A stretch of DNA of 32,175 nucleotides from Bacteroidales bacterium (GCA_017958305.1 JAGDCW010000167.1:1-32175); one strand, 5' to 3'; numbered from the stretch's first letter, positions 1 to 10,162 are shown. Made by a program: numbers and translations. Notes: generated by a model from the letters alone, not told the origin.

Positions 1-17
1 GGCCCGGATCGGTCACA

Positions 18-695
18 TTATTCCCAGTTGCCGGCGTTGTTGTTGGCTTCGAAGATGTTGCCCACCATCAGACCGGGATACTTGCCCAGCTTTTCGGCCG
101 TCAGGCGCAGGTTGAGCACCTCTTGGGGATCCATGCCGACGAGATAGACTTCCAGGGGAGTGCGGGCTTCAAAGACGCGGACGATCAGACCGGAGGCACC
201 AGTCATCACATCACCGGCGCGGAGTTCGAACTGCTCGTTGTTGCGGGCGAAGGGCACATAGCGCAACGAGTCGGCGGCAAAGCTGGCGCCGAAAAGCGTA
301 TCCTTGACGTTGACATAGGTGGTCTCACGACGGAAACCTTCCAAACCCCATTTCTTGATTTCACGCTGGTTGCCTTTCTGGACGATACGGGCGGCTTCCC
401 ATTCGGTCAGACCGTCTTCGAGCTGTTTGTCGTTCAGCACGCCTTCCTTCAGGACGAAGGGCAGTTCACCGTATTTGACGAAATTGATCAGGGTGTCGAA
501 ATCATCGGCATACATGCCATGGGTATTCTTGAAAGCCACCTGGGCCGTTCTGATGTCGATCAGACGCTGGATAACGGCCTGGTCTCTAATGGCCTTTTCC
601 CGGTCAAAACGAATCGGTCGCATGATGCTGTCCACGCAAAGATAGGCCATCAGGCAGATGGCGCCCACCAGCAGAACTCTAAAGAAATACTTCAT
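18..695 (-). CDS. Membrane-anchored protein of unknown function
   Basis: A 225-residue protein that I do not recognise as a named family. Residues 5-22 form one hydrophobic segment (an uncleaved signal anchor or a signal peptide), so the rest probably lies in the periplasm. Just after it, residues about 34-70 read as a helix followed by a stretch rich in aromatic and acidic residues. This loosely recalls the start of pseudopilin-like proteins, but there is no prepilin peptidase site that I can see. The stop (TAA) is at 18-20, and whatever lies downstream is outside the window. A TAnnTTTG-type -7 box sits at 757-764, about 60 bp upstream of the start. The gene is divergent from the helicase gene at 816. 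It is likely a real, conserved Bacteroidota protein because it is intact, has its own promoter-like box and is followed by no competing frame. The function is unknown. Confidence 0.75.
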   Translation of the reverse strand: MKYFFRVLLVGAICLMAYLCVDSIMRPIRFDREKAIRDQAVIQRLIDIRTAQVAFKNTHGMYADDFDTLINFVKYGELPFVLKEGVLNDKQLEDGLTEWEAARIVQKGNQREIKKWGLEGFRRETTYVNVKDTLFGASFAADSLRYVPFARNNEQFELRAGDVMTGASGLIVRVFEARTPLEVYLVGMDPQEVLNLRLTAEKLGKYPGLMVGNIFEANNNAGNWE

Positions 696-756
696 AAAGT
701 CTTTATTTATAAGTTATTACTATTATCAATAGATAGCATTCCGTAAAAGAATCGGA

Positions 757-764
757 CAAAATTA
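757..764 (-). promoter_or_regulatory. Bacteroidota-type -7 box upstream of the 18-695 gene
   Basis: The minus strand reads TAATTTTG, an exact match to the TAnnTTTG -7 consensus. No good TTTG -33 partner is found 19-20 bp upstream, so this is a half-match only. Confidence 0.4.
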
Positions 765-815
765 GCACAAGAATTTGAATATCGCTACTTTTATGCCCTA
801 AAAATTTCCCGCCCC

Positions 816-2231
816 ATGAATTTTGCGTCCATCCGTGCCCAAATACTCACGCTTTTCGGTTTCGAGCCCACGACCGATCAGGCGCAGGCGCTGGATGCAT
901 TGTTGGCCTTCATGGCCAGTCGCGAGGATCATGAGGTTTTTGTGCTGAAGGGCTATGCCGGGACGGGCAAGACATCGCTGGTCAGTGCGGTCATCCGCTT
1001 TCTGGACAGCCGGCAGGTGCCTTGTGTGCTGATGGCGCCGACGGGGCGTGCCGCCAAGGTGTTTGCCGCCTACAGCGGACACCCGGCCACGACCATCCAC
1101 AAGAAAATCTATCGCCAGAAAGTCGTCGACGGCAGTTACGGCGGATTTGTGCCGGCCGAGAACCTGCACGACCATGCCTTCTTCTTTGTCGATGAGACCT
1201 CGATGATTTCCAATTCACAGGAGGATGCCTCGATGTTCGGCAGCGGCCGGCTGCTCGACGACCTCCTGCGCTATGTCTATTGCGGAAGGCATTGCAAACT
1301 CATCTTGATGGGAGACACGGCCCAGTTGCCGCCGGTGGGGCGTCCCCTGAGTCCGGCCCTCGACCGTCGCGAGTTGGAGGCCTTCGGTATGAAGGTCGAT
1401 ATGTATGAACTGACCCAGGTGCTGCGTCAGGAAACAGGTTCGCTGCTGCTCGAAAATGCCACCCGCCTGCGTACCGCCATAGCCGACGGCGGGGTGGAAT
1501 CGCTGCCGCAACTGCTGATCAACCGGCAGGATGTCCAGCGCTTGCAGGGCGAAGACCTGATAGAGCAGATCACGGCATCCTATCAGGAGGTGGGGATGGA
1601 GGAGTGCAAGATTGTCTGCCGTTCCAACAAGCGGGCGGTGCTTTTCAACCAGGGGATCCGTTCCCGTATCCTGTACAGGGAGGAGGAACTGTCCAGCGGC
1701 GACTTGTTGCTGGTGGCCCGGAACAACTACTTTTGGTCGCAACCCTTCAAGGAAATACCTTTCATCGCCAACGGCGACCTGATCGAAGTGGTCAGGGTGC
1801 GCCACCAGATGGAGATGTACGGCCTGCGCTTTGCCGACCTGGAAGTCCGTTTCCCCGAGATGCAATGGGAAATGGAGGTCCGCGTCATCCTCGACAGTTT
1901 GACAGCCGAGGCCCCGGATCTGGGCGCATCGGCCCAACAGCGTCTATACCAGGCTGTTATGGAGGATTATGCCGACTGTCGCAGCAAGAAGGAACTCTAC
2001 GAAAACCTGCGGAAAGACCCCTGGCTCAACGCCCTTCAGGTGAAATACGGCTATGCCATGACCTGCCACAAGGCCCAGGGCGGCCAGTGGCGGCATATCT
2101 ACCTGGACCAGGGCTGGGTGACGGCCGAGATGATGGGCGTCGAATACTATCGCTGGCTGTATACGGCCTTGACCCGTGCCACCGAGAAGGTTTGGCTGGT
2201 CAACTTCCGAGATGAGTTTATTGCCGACTGA
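816..2231 (+). CDS. RecD-like superfamily 1 DNA helicase/ATPase
   Basis: A 471-residue ATP-dependent DNA helicase of the RecD/UvrD type. Walker A is at residues 46-54 (GYAGTGKTS), the Walker B-type motif at 125-132 (VDETSMIS), motif III at 166-175 (GDTAQLPPVG), and the UvrD_C_2-type motifs lie near the C-terminus (CHKAQG about 417-422, YTALTRA about 449-455). The order and spacing are those of RecD-like helicases. The protein is short, with no long N-terminal domain as in RecD2. Proteins like this are usually annotated as ATP-dependent exodeoxyribonuclease or RecD-like helicase in Bacteroides; I see no nuclease motif. RecB and RecC partners are not in the window, so it is probably a stand-alone helicase in repair or recombination. 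The gene ends only 8 bp before the convergent fabG stop. Confidence 0.88.
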   Translation: MNFASIRAQILTLFGFEPTTDQAQALDALLAFMASREDHEVFVLKGYAGTGKTSLVSAVIRFLDSRQVPCVLMAPTGRAAKVFAAYSGHPATTIHKKIYRQKVVDGSYGGFVPAENLHDHAFFFVDETSMISNSQEDASMFGSGRLLDDLLRYVYCGRHCKLILMGDTAQLPPVGRPLSPALDRRELEAFGMKVDMYELTQVLRQETGSLLLENATRLRTAIADGGVESLPQLLINRQDVQRLQGEDLIEQITASYQEVGMEECKIVCRSNKRAVLFNQGIRSRILYREEELSSGDLLLVARNNYFWSQPFKEIPFIANGDLIEVVRVRHQMEMYGLRFADLEVRFPEMQWEMEVRVILDSLTAEAPDLGASAQQRLYQAVMEDYADCRSKKELYENLRKDPWLNALQVKYGYAMTCHKAQGGQWRHIYLDQGWVTAEMMGVEYYRWLYTALTRATEKVWLVNFRDEFIAD

Positions 2232-2239
2232 AGACGGGA

Positions 2240-2980
2240 TTACATGCCGCCGTCGATGGGAATGACCTGACCGGTCACATAGCTCGACATGTCCGAAGCC
2301 AGGAAGGTGGCCACGTTTGCGATGTCCTCGGGCGTACCGCCGCGGCGCAGCGGAATCATCTTCATCCAGGCATTGCGGACTTCTTCGCTCAGCTGGGCGG
2401 TCATCTCGGTGATGATGAAGCCCGGGGCGATGGCGTTGGCGCGGATGCCCTTCGGGCCCATTTCCTTGGCGATCGATTTGGCCAGGCCGATCATGCCGGC
2501 TTTGGAAGCCGAGTAGTTGCACTGTCCGGCATTGCCGTTGATACCGACGATGGACGACATGTTGATGATGCTGCCGCCTTTCTGGCGCGTCATGACGGGA
2601 ACCACGGCATGGCAGAAGTTGAAGGCCGACTTCAGGTTGACCGTCAGGACCATGTCCCACTGCTGCTCGCTCATGCGCAGCAGCAGACCGTCGCGGGTGA
2701 TACCGGCGTTGTTGACCAGGATGTCGATGCGGCCGAAGTCTTCTACAATCTGCTTGACGACGGCATGGGTGTCTTCGAAATCGGCGGCGTTGGAGGCGTA
2801 GCCTTTGACTTTGACACCATAGGCTTCGATTTCCTTGATGGTGTTCTCGAAATTCTCGTCCATCTTCAGATCGGTCAGGGCGATGTTGGCGCCTTCGGAG
2901 GCGAATTTCAGGGCAACAGCCTTGCCGATGCCTCTGGCAGCTCCGGTAACCAGAGCGGTTTTGTCAGTTAGTAATGCCAT
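2240..2980 (-). CDS. fabG: 3-oxoacyl-[ACP] reductase
   Basis: A 246-residue short-chain dehydrogenase that reduces 3-oxoacyl-ACP to 3-hydroxyacyl-ACP with NADPH in the cytoplasm, the first reduction of fatty-acid elongation. The Rossmann motif TGAARGIG is at 12-19, NNAG at 89-92, the structural Asn at 114, and the catalytic Ser142, Tyr155 and Lys159 (YSASK) are all present. The length and the C-terminal TGQVIPIDGG motif are typical. It is the last gene of the fabH-fabF-fabZ-fabG run, with an 8-bp gap after fabZ. SDR enzymes are easily misassigned on sequence alone, but the fab neighbours make the acyl-ACP substrate likely. Confidence 0.93.
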   Translation of the reverse strand: MALLTDKTALVTGAARGIGKAVALKFASEGANIALTDLKMDENFENTIKEIEAYGVKVKGYASNAADFEDTHAVVKQIVEDFGRIDILVNNAGITRDGLLLRMSEQQWDMVLTVNLKSAFNFCHAVVPVMTRQKGGSIINMSSIVGINGNAGQCNYSASKAGMIGLAKSIAKEMGPKGIRANAIAPGFIITEMTAQLSEEVRNAWMKMIPLRRGGTPEDIANVATFLASDMSSYVTGQVIPIDGGM

Positions 2981-2988
2981 AGATGATG

Positions 2989-3451
2989 TTATTTAGCAGC
3001 TTCTTCCCGAGCTGTCAGTTTGTCGTTGTCCACGAGGGCGAAGGACACATTGGCCAAGGTGCATATTTTGCCCCGTACCTCGGCTTTGGCCTCAATGAAG
3101 AAGATCATCCCTCTCTTGTTTACAATGCGGGCGGTCACCTCGATGGTGTCGCCGGGATAGACCGAGCTCTTGAAGCGGGCTTTGTCGATGCCGCTGTAGA
3201 AGGGGGTCCGGCCTGCGAGATAGTCTTTTACCAGCATGGCGCCGCACTGCCCCATGATTTCACACATGATGACGCCGGGCACGGTGGGATGGCCCGGAAA
3301 ATGCCCTTGCAGAAAGAATTCGTCACCTCTGACGCGGTATTTGCCATGGGCGACGCCATCGCTGTCGAGCGACATCTCATCGACCAGCAGCATGGGCTCG
3401 CGATGAGGCAGCAATTGCTTGATTTCTTCTCTGTTCATAGCGGGTGTAAAG

Positions 3452-3459
<8 letters not shown>
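2989..3459 (-). CDS. fabZ: 3-hydroxyacyl-[ACP] dehydratase (hot-dog fold)
   Basis: A 156-residue hot-dog-fold dehydratase that removes water from 3-hydroxyacyl-ACP to give trans-2-enoyl-ACP. It has the opening LLPHREPMLLVD at about 16-27, the GHFPGHP motif at 52-58 with the expected catalytic His53, and Glu67 in MCEIMGQ. The start used here overlaps the end of fabF by 8 bp, which suggests translational coupling. A second Met at residue 8 (3438) would remove the overlap and matches the usual FabZ start better, so the true start is open. The His-Pro after the motif and the lack of FabA isomerase features favour FabZ over FabA. Confidence 0.92.
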
Positions 3460-4690
<1,231 letters not shown>

Positions 4691-4767
4691 AGTTTCTTCA
4701 TCTCGTCGTAGGGTTGATGCAAACCTACAACTTATTATCGATTAATTTATTCCGTTCTCAATTATTT

Positions 4768-5712
4768 TTACCACTCGATGAGGCAGGCAGCCGTGCAGAA
4801 ACCGGCGCCGAAGGCGCTGAGCACAAGCTTGTCGCCCTGCTTGATTTTTCCCTCCCGGTTCATTTCGTCCAGCAGGATGGCCACGCTGGCCGAGGAGGTG
4901 TTGCCGCGCTTTTCGATGTTGTGCGGGAACTTCCCGGGTGCCACGTCCAGCATCTTGCGGATGCTGTCCATGATGCGCAGGTTGGCCTGGTGCAGCAGGT
5001 AGTAGTCCACTTGGTCGGCCTGCAGCTGGCAGCTGGCCAGGACGGCCTTGATGTCCTTGAGCGAAGAGTTGACGGCGATGCGGAACACTTCGCGGCCTTC
5101 CATCTTCATATAGTAGTCGGGCTCGGTCTTCCGATCCCAGGGAGACTTGCTCACGGCACGATAGCCAAAAAGGGGCTTGGGCTTGCTCACCGTGGTCAGG
5201 CGCATGGCTTTCAGGTTGTCGCCCTGGGTGACGACGACAGCTCCGGCGCCGTCGCCGAACAGCACGCAAGTTTCACGGGCTTTCCAATCCACCATCAGCG
5301 TGGGGGCTTCGACGGCCAGGACCAGGATCCGCTCATGACCGTTTTTGAGCATGGCTTCGGCCACGTCCAGTGCATAGATGAATCCGGCACAGGCGGCGTT
5401 GATGTCCAGGCAAGGGCAGGTGGCGCCGATGCGGCCCTGGATAAGGCTGCTCAGCGAAGGGGTCATGTATTCGTTGATGACATTCGAGAGGATGATCATG
5501 TCGATGTCCGTCGGCTGGAGGCCGGCGCTTTCCAGCGCTCTTTGGGCGGCCAACACACCCCGGTCGTCAAGACGCTCGGTGGTCATCAGCTGACGGGATT
5601 TGATGCCGGTGCGCTCCGTGATCCATTCGTCGCTGGTATCGAGGAACTGCTCCAACATTTCGTTGGTGACTGTAAATGCGGGTACAGCCGACCCGGTTCC
5701 GATAATTTTCAT
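4768..5712 (-). CDS. fabH: Beta-ketoacyl-[ACP] synthase III
   Basis: A 314-residue KAS III that starts fatty-acid synthesis by condensing an acyl-CoA with malonyl-ACP. The triad is Cys108 (NAACAGF), His241 (LLHQAN) and Asn271 (RGNTSSAS). The CoA-contact motif DEWITERTG is at 28-36, and FGAGF is near the C-terminus. It is the first gene of the fab run, with a Bacteroidota-type promoter at 5744-5774. KAS III often sets chain type (straight or branched primer); the sequence alone does not show which primer is used. DarB-like or other specialised KAS III enzymes are alternatives but less likely given the complete fab context. Confidence 0.92.
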   Translation of the reverse strand: MKIIGTGSAVPAFTVTNEMLEQFLDTSDEWITERTGIKSRQLMTTERLDDRGVLAAQRALESAGLQPTDIDMIILSNVINEYMTPSLSSLIQGRIGATCPCLDINAACAGFIYALDVAEAMLKNGHERILVLAVEAPTLMVDWKARETCVLFGDGAGAVVVTQGDNLKAMRLTTVSKPKPLFGYRAVSKSPWDRKTEPDYYMKMEGREVFRIAVNSSLKDIKAVLASCQLQADQVDYYLLHQANLRIMDSIRKMLDVAPGKFPHNIEKRGNTSSASVAILLDEMNREGKIKQGDKLVLSAFGAGFCTAACLIEW

Positions 5713-5743
5713 GTTTGAGTTGTGTGGTTCTGTTTTGACACTG

Positions 5744-5774
5744 CAAAAGTACCATGGAGAACCGTACCCTCGAA
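5744..5774 (-). promoter_or_regulatory. Promoter of the fabHFZG operon
   Basis: The minus strand carries TACTTTTG at 5744-5751, an exact TAnnTTTG -7 box, and TTCG at 5771-5774 as a near match to the TTTG -33 box with a 19-bp spacer. It lies 31 bp upstream of the fabH ATG. Confidence 0.6.
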
Positions 5775-5850
5775 AAATATGGGTTTTCAGGTGTACGACA
5801 AGTGGTGAAATCTGTATTTGCGGGGTGAAAATTCCCCCTGGGGGGCCAAA

Positions 5851-6528
5851 TCAGGACTTCATTTTGGCGTCTATCCACTCGTAGCAGACGTTCTTGACGG
5901 TGTCGCGTTCGGCGAAGCGTTCGTCCAGCCACATTTTCTGGAGACACTGCTCGTAGAGATCCATGCTGACCGTGAATTTCGAGACCACCTTGTCGCCCGA
6001 TGTCACGACAAAGACCAAGTCGTCGAGACCCTCCTCCTCGCGACGGTCGCGTTCGGCGAAATAGATGCCCTTGTTCTCGAAGTAGTCGGCGCGGGTCCCC
6101 TTGATCTTGATCACCTGGTTGCGGACAAAATACTTGATCAGTTCGACGGCTATGTCCGACAGCCCTTCCTCAAAAATGAAAATCTTCTCTTTCAGGCTGC
6201 GGATGCCGTGGACATAGCGCAATTTATAGTGTTTGTCGCCCCCTTTGAATATCTCATCGACCGGGAAGTTGTCTTCGCTGATGTCGGCTTCCCCTTCCTT
6301 ATGGTCGAAAAAGAGCATGAACTGCCGGCCCATGTCGTGGTAGAGTGTGCCGAAGGTGATGTAGGACTGGTGGCCGCAGCGGGGGCAGCGCCAGACAAAA
6401 AGGGACTCGTCGAGCAGTTTTTCCTTCAGGTCGGGATCCTGGTCGGCATTGATGCTGTCCCATACGGTGAACTCGCCCTGCGTGCCGCAACGGGGGCAGG
6501 TCAGGGTTTCATTTCTCGATTGTGACAT
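5851..6528 (-). CDS. CpXC-domain zinc-ribbon protein
   Basis: A 225-residue protein with two CPRC knuckles, Cys11/Cys14 and Cys48/Cys51, which fit a four-cysteine zinc site and the CpXC domain family. The rest (about 60-225) is mixed alpha/beta with many charged residues and no signal peptide, so it should be cytoplasmic. The family function is not known; a nucleic-acid or protein-binding role is only a guess. It is the last gene of the run that begins with rex, 6 bp after the GH28 gene. No clear terminator follows before the fabH promoter, though a G/C-run element is seen at about 5822-5845. Confidence 0.75.
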   Translation of the reverse strand: MSQSRNETLTCPRCGTQGEFTVWDSINADQDPDLKEKLLDESLFVWRCPRCGHQSYITFGTLYHDMGRQFMLFFDHKEGEADISEDNFPVDEIFKGGDKHYKLRYVHGIRSLKEKIFIFEEGLSDIAVELIKYFVRNQVIKIKGTRADYFENKGIYFAERDRREEEGLDDLVFVVTSGDKVVSKFTVSMDLYEQCLQKMWLDERFAERDTVKNVCYEWIDAKMKS

Positions 6529-6534
6529 GAAGAC

Positions 6535-7923
6535 CTAGTTGATGTTGACGCCAATGAGCTGCAGATTCTCGATCTGGTCGGTGTCGTATTCGGGATGGGT
6601 GGCTTCGACATCCAGCTCCTCGAAGCGGAAATTGCGCAGCTCATATTGCTCGGACTGCTCCACATTGAAGAAGTCTTCGCATTTGAGTTTGATGCGTCGC
6701 ATGGTGACGAATTGCGAATAGGACATGGGGATGTCCTGACGGTCCTTGAGGTCGAAGAACTGGGTCCAGGGCCGGATGTAGAGGAAATTGCGGGCATTGC
6801 CGGTGATGTCCTCCACGGTGATGTATTCGTACAGCTGCGGGGTGTCGGGACGCATCTTGAGCCAGAGCAGCCGGTTGCATTTGTCCAGGGTGCAGCGGCG
6901 CAGGATGATGTTGCGGTCGTGGATGGATTCGCTGCCGCACGTCAGGGCACTGTGGCAGAAACCGTAGTCGCATTCCTCGATGATGATGTTGTAGTTGCCG
7001 CCGTTCTCGCGGGCGCGGTCGGCCCAGGGGCCCTTGCCGCCCTTCAGGGCGATGGCGTCGTCGTTGACCGACATGTAGCACTGCTTGACATGGATCTCAC
7101 GGCAGGCATCGATGTCGATGGCATCGGTGCTGGGAGCCTTGACGGGAGCTGCCGGCGAATAGATGTGCAGGCCCAGCAGGCGGACTCTCTCGCATTTGTA
7201 GAGATGGGTGGTCCAGAAGGGCGAGTTGATGAGCCGGATGCCGGAAATCTCGGCATTGCGGCAGTTGGACAGGAAGACCAGCCTGGGACGCATCTCGTCC
7301 ATGTTGGTGCATTTGGGATTGACTTTGCGACGCAGCCAGAAAGACTTCCAATAACGCAGTCCGTTGCCGTTGATGGTGCCGTGTCCGCTGATGGTGAATC
7401 CGTCCAGCCCGTCGGCATTGACCAGGGCGGCGAAATACTTCAACGACTGGCCTTCGATACGGGTGTTGACCACCGGAAAGTCGCTGATGTCATCACTGCC
7501 CTTGAGCGTGGCTCCCTTGCACAGGTACAGGTGGGTGCCCTGCTTGAAAAACAGCGAGCCGCTCAGGAAAACGCCCTTGGGAATGACGATCACTCCGCCG
7601 CCTTGCTCGGCGGCACGGTCGATGATGGCCTGGATTTGGGCCGTCTGAACCAAGGTGCTGTCTTTTTTAACGCCATAGCGGCAGATATTGTACAGGCGGC
7701 CCAGTGTGTCGGCTTTGACAGGGCTGGCCTGATGGAACCATTCGGGGATACGTGTCCCGTCGGGGAAGAACTCATTGTCGGGATAGACCGTTTCGGTGAG
7801 GACAACAGGGTTTTTACCCACTTTCTCATTGCCAAATAAATGGCTTATTCCCAAGCCGATAAGATAACCTACGGCGAAGCAGCCCAAAATCAAGGCGCAG
7901 ATGATGGCAACTTTCTTAGTCAT
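6535..7923 (-). CDS. Glycoside hydrolase family 28 (polygalacturonase-like), N-terminally anchored
   Basis: A 462-residue right-handed beta-helix glycosidase related to pectin-cutting polygalacturonases. An N-terminal hydrophobic segment (about 5-30) should export it or anchor it in the inner membrane; no lipobox is seen. The GH28 signature residues are present in order: STDAID at 265-270, VNDDAIALKGG at 286-296 with the acidic pair Asp288/Asp289, and a variant of the GHG motif, FCHSALTCGSE, with His324. A Lys in RLLWLKMRPD (about 355) fits the RIK region. Substrate is not fixed by sequence; homogalacturonan, rhamnogalacturonan or a host or microbial glycan are all possible. The start overlaps the nitroreductase stop by 4 bp (ATGA). 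It is odd to find it alone, with no SusC/SusD pair or other pectin genes. Confidence 0.82.
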   Translation of the reverse strand: MTKKVAIICALILGCFAVGYLIGLGISHLFGNEKVGKNPVVLTETVYPDNEFFPDGTRIPEWFHQASPVKADTLGRLYNICRYGVKKDSTLVQTAQIQAIIDRAAEQGGGVIVIPKGVFLSGSLFFKQGTHLYLCKGATLKGSDDISDFPVVNTRIEGQSLKYFAALVNADGLDGFTISGHGTINGNGLRYWKSFWLRRKVNPKCTNMDEMRPRLVFLSNCRNAEISGIRLINSPFWTTHLYKCERVRLLGLHIYSPAAPVKAPSTDAIDIDACREIHVKQCYMSVNDDAIALKGGKGPWADRARENGGNYNIIIEECDYGFCHSALTCGSESIHDRNIILRRCTLDKCNRLLWLKMRPDTPQLYEYITVEDITGNARNFLYIRPWTQFFDLKDRQDIPMSYSQFVTMRRIKLKCEDFFNVEQSEQYELRNFRFEELDVEATHPEYDTDQIENLQLIGVNIN

Positions 7924-8558
7924 ATGATTAAATCTTTGGTTTGTATTTTCGGAACGTAGTGGATACCGTCTTCACGGTAATATTTCAGACTCTCTCCCAC
8001 GGGGACTTCCTTGAGGCGGATCTGTTCCTCACCCTTGCCGATGCCGATGAGCAGCAATGGCTGGAGGGGCAGTTGCAGCGCCTCGGTCACGGCTGCTTTG
8101 TCGAAGGCTCCGATGCAGATGCCGTTGAGCCCCATATCGACCGCTTTGAGCAGCATGCTCTGAGCCGAAATGCCCAGGTCGATATCGACATAGTGGCTCT
8201 CTTCCACGGTGCTGCAAATCACAATGTAGGCGTTGGGGGCGTGTCCCGGCTGGGGCAGATGCAACTCCGGCAGGGCGCCGCCCAGACGGATCATCCCCGA
8301 AAGCTTTTCGGCCTGCTGCCCTGTGACCAGCCTGAAGCGCAGCACCTGCTGGTTGCGGGCCGAGGGGATCTTGGTGTTGACTTCGACGATCCTGCGCAAC
8401 TGGTTCTCGCCGACCACGCAGCGATTGTCGTAGCTGCGCTGGCTGCGATTCTCCAAAAAGAGCTGGTTGAGGCTGCGGCCGGCTTTGGAGGCCTTGCTTG
8501 CCTGCTGACGGGCCAGATGCTCTTCCATCTTGTTGCCCAGGTAGTTGTCTGCCATCAT
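7920..8558 (-). CDS. Nitroreductase-family FMN oxidoreductase
   Basis: A 212-residue protein with the nitroreductase fold. The FMN-binding opening (NRSQRSYDN, then R and IPSARNQQ) lies at about residues 35-75 and the conserved GLNGICIGAF stretch in the C-terminal half. These enzymes use FMN and NAD(P)H to reduce quinones, nitro compounds or other small electrophiles in the cytoplasm; the natural substrate is unknown. I chose the ATG at 8558 because it overlaps the ispF stop as ATGA and because the open frame upstream lies entirely inside ispF and looks unlike a protein start. A second Met directly follows (8555). The stop also overlaps the GH28 start by 4 bp, so three genes are translationally linked. 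Confidence 0.85.
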   Translation of the reverse strand: MMADNYLGNKMEEHLARQQASKASKAGRSLNQLFLENRSQRSYDNRCVVGENQLRRIVEVNTKIPSARNQQVLRFRLVTGQQAEKLSGMIRLGGALPELHLPQPGHAPNAYIVICSTVEESHYVDIDLGISAQSMLLKAVDMGLNGICIGAFDKAAVTEALQLPLQPLLLIGIGKGEEQIRLKEVPVGESLKYYREDGIHYVPKIQTKDLII

Positions 8559-9034
8559 ATATTCTCTATCAGTGCGACCGCCAAGGCGGCAATGCCTTCC
8601 TCGCGACCGGTGAAACCCAGTTTCTCGGTGGTGGTGGCCTTGATGGAGACCTGCTCGGGGGCGATTTCCATCAGGCGGGACAGGACATCCTGCATCTGTG
8701 GGATGAAGGGATTCAGTTTGGGTCGTTCTGCACAGACCGTGGCATCGATATTGCCGACGCGCCAACCATGCTGCTTGAGCAGGGCGACGGTGCGCTGCAA
8801 GAGGATTTTGCTGTCTATGCCGGCATATTGGGGATCGTTGTCGGGAAAGTGATAGCCGATGTCCCTCAGACCCGCAGCCCCCAGCAGGGCATCGCAAATG
8901 GCGTGTATGAGCACATCGGCGTCGGAATGTCCCAACAGACCTCTGTCGAAGGGCAGGCACAAACCGCCCAGGAAGAGCTTCCGGCCCTCCACGAGACGGT
9001 GTACGTCAAAGCCTTGTCCTACGCGTATGTCCAT
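8555..9034 (-). CDS. ispF: 2-C-methyl-D-erythritol 2,4-cyclodiphosphate synthase
   Basis: A 159-residue MEP-pathway enzyme that cyclises CDP-methylerythritol 2-phosphate to methylerythritol cyclodiphosphate with release of CMP. Zinc ligands Asp10 and His12 (GFDVHRL) and His44 are in place, and the GHSDADVLIHAICDALLGA signature is at about 35-53. The length is normal. It directly abuts porV, whose stop codon starts on the next base. The porU-porV-ispF order looks like an old arrangement shared by other Bacteroidales, with no obvious pathway link to secretion. Confidence 0.95.
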   Translation of the reverse strand: MDIRVGQGFDVHRLVEGRKLFLGGLCLPFDRGLLGHSDADVLIHAICDALLGAAGLRDIGYHFPDNDPQYAGIDSKILLQRTVALLKQHGWRVGNIDATVCAERPKLNPFIPQMQDVLSRLMEIAPEQVSIKATTTEKLGFTGREEGIAALAVALIENI

Positions 9035-10162
9035 TTACCTGCCTATGATGTTGCGTATGCCTTCTATGTCGAAGCCCAGCGTAAAACGCAGGGTCTGGTC
9101 CAGGGGGTTGGTCTGCGCCTGGGAGACCAGGTAGGAGACATCGATGCTGAACATCGACATCTTGAATCCTGCACCAAAGGTATAGAATTTCCGGTTACCC
9201 TTGTATTCGTTTTCGTAATGATAGCCTGCCCGGACGAAGAACTGCTCGTCGTAGGCGTATTCCAGGCCGAAGGAGGCATTGATTTCCTGCAGCTCCTCTT
9301 TCATGCCGCCGGGGGCGTCGTAAAAGGACTGGAAAATGCCGCTGATGGGCGAGATGTCGGTGAATATTTCATCCTTGCTCTGGGGGGTGGGCACCATGAG
9401 TTTGTCCACATCCAGGGCGATGGTGAGCCGGTTGTATTGGTTGAAGGGGTATTTCAGGCTGCCTCCGATGCGCAGGTCGGTCGGAATGAAATAGTAGTTG
9501 TTGCCTGCGTCATAGGATATTTTGGTACCGATGTTGGAGGCATTGAACCCGAAGGCCAGGGAACCTTGTTCGCGGCCGAAATAGACCGGTTTGCGGTAGT
9601 AGCCGCTGATGTCGGCGGAAAAAGCCTGACCGGCAGGGTCGTCGCCGCTCATGATGTCGGAATAGATGTAGCGCAAGGCCACCGACATGGAGAAATTGCG
9701 GCTCAACAGACGGGAATAGGCCACATCGAGGGCCATTTCATAGGGCGAGACAGCGTAGCCGGCATCATCGAGACGTTCCCTGACGATGACCTGACCCAAC
9801 GAGAAATACCGCAGCGAGGCGCTGACGGCCTGCATATCGTCGAGTTTCATGTAACCCGTCAATGTGGCCAGGTCGATGTCGGAGACCAGTTGGCTCAACC
9901 AGGGCGTATAGGACAGGCTTACGCCGGCCAGCTTTTCCATCTGGGCGTATTTGGAGGGGTTCCAGTACTGGGCCGACACTTCGGGATCGGTGGCCACACC
10001 GGCGTCACCCATACCGGTGGCGACGGCGTCCGGGGAAATGCCCAGCGAGAAGGCGGCGGTGGTGATGGGGTTGTAGTCTTTGGTCGTGGCCGTTTCCTGG
10101 GCCTGCAACAGCGTGGCTGCACCCAGTGCCAGAAACAATATACCGAATTTTTTCATTTTCAT
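9035..10162 (-). CDS. porV: Type IX secretion outer-membrane protein PorV (LptO)
   Basis: A 375-residue outer-membrane beta-barrel. It begins with a signal peptide (about 1-22, ending LLQAQ), then a PorV-family stretch containing DAVATGMGDAGVA and the SAQYWNPSKYA region at about 44-74, followed by alternating strands to the C-terminus. PorV is the shuttle that carries T9SS cargo from the translocon to the attachment complex with PorU. The start has two Met choices (residues 1 and 3). It lies 47 bp downstream of porU, in keeping with a shared transcript. PorV has several paralogues in this phylum (PorP-like and LptO-like proteins), but the linkage to PorU makes the call firm. Confidence 0.92.
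   Translation of the reverse strand: MKMKKFGILFLALGAATLLQAQETATTKDYNPITTAAFSLGISPDAVATGMGDAGVATDPEVSAQYWNPSKYAQMEKLAGVSLSYTPWLSQLVSDIDLATLTGYMKLDDMQAVSASLRYFSLGQVIVRERLDDAGYAVSPYEMALDVAYSRLLSRNFSMSVALRYIYSDIMSGDDPAGQAFSADISGYYRKPVYFGREQGSLAFGFNASNIGTKISYDAGNNYYFIPTDLRIGGSLKYPFNQYNRLTIALDVDKLMVPTPQSKDEIFTDISPISGIFQSFYDAPGGMKEELQEINASFGLEYAYDEQFFVRAGYHYENEYKGNRKFYTFGAGFKMSMFSIDVSYLVSQAQTNPLDQTLRFTLGFDIEGIRNIIGR

Noticed and set aside
5822-5845. A G/C-run element after the CpXC gene as a terminator
   Set aside because: The possible stems (GGGG with CCCC) are short and compete with each other, and no U run follows on the minus strand.
8559-8960. An N-terminal extension of the nitroreductase frame by 134 residues
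   Set aside because: The extension lies wholly inside ispF in another frame and reads as Arg/His/Pro-rich noise; the ATG that overlaps the ispF stop gives a normal nitroreductase length.
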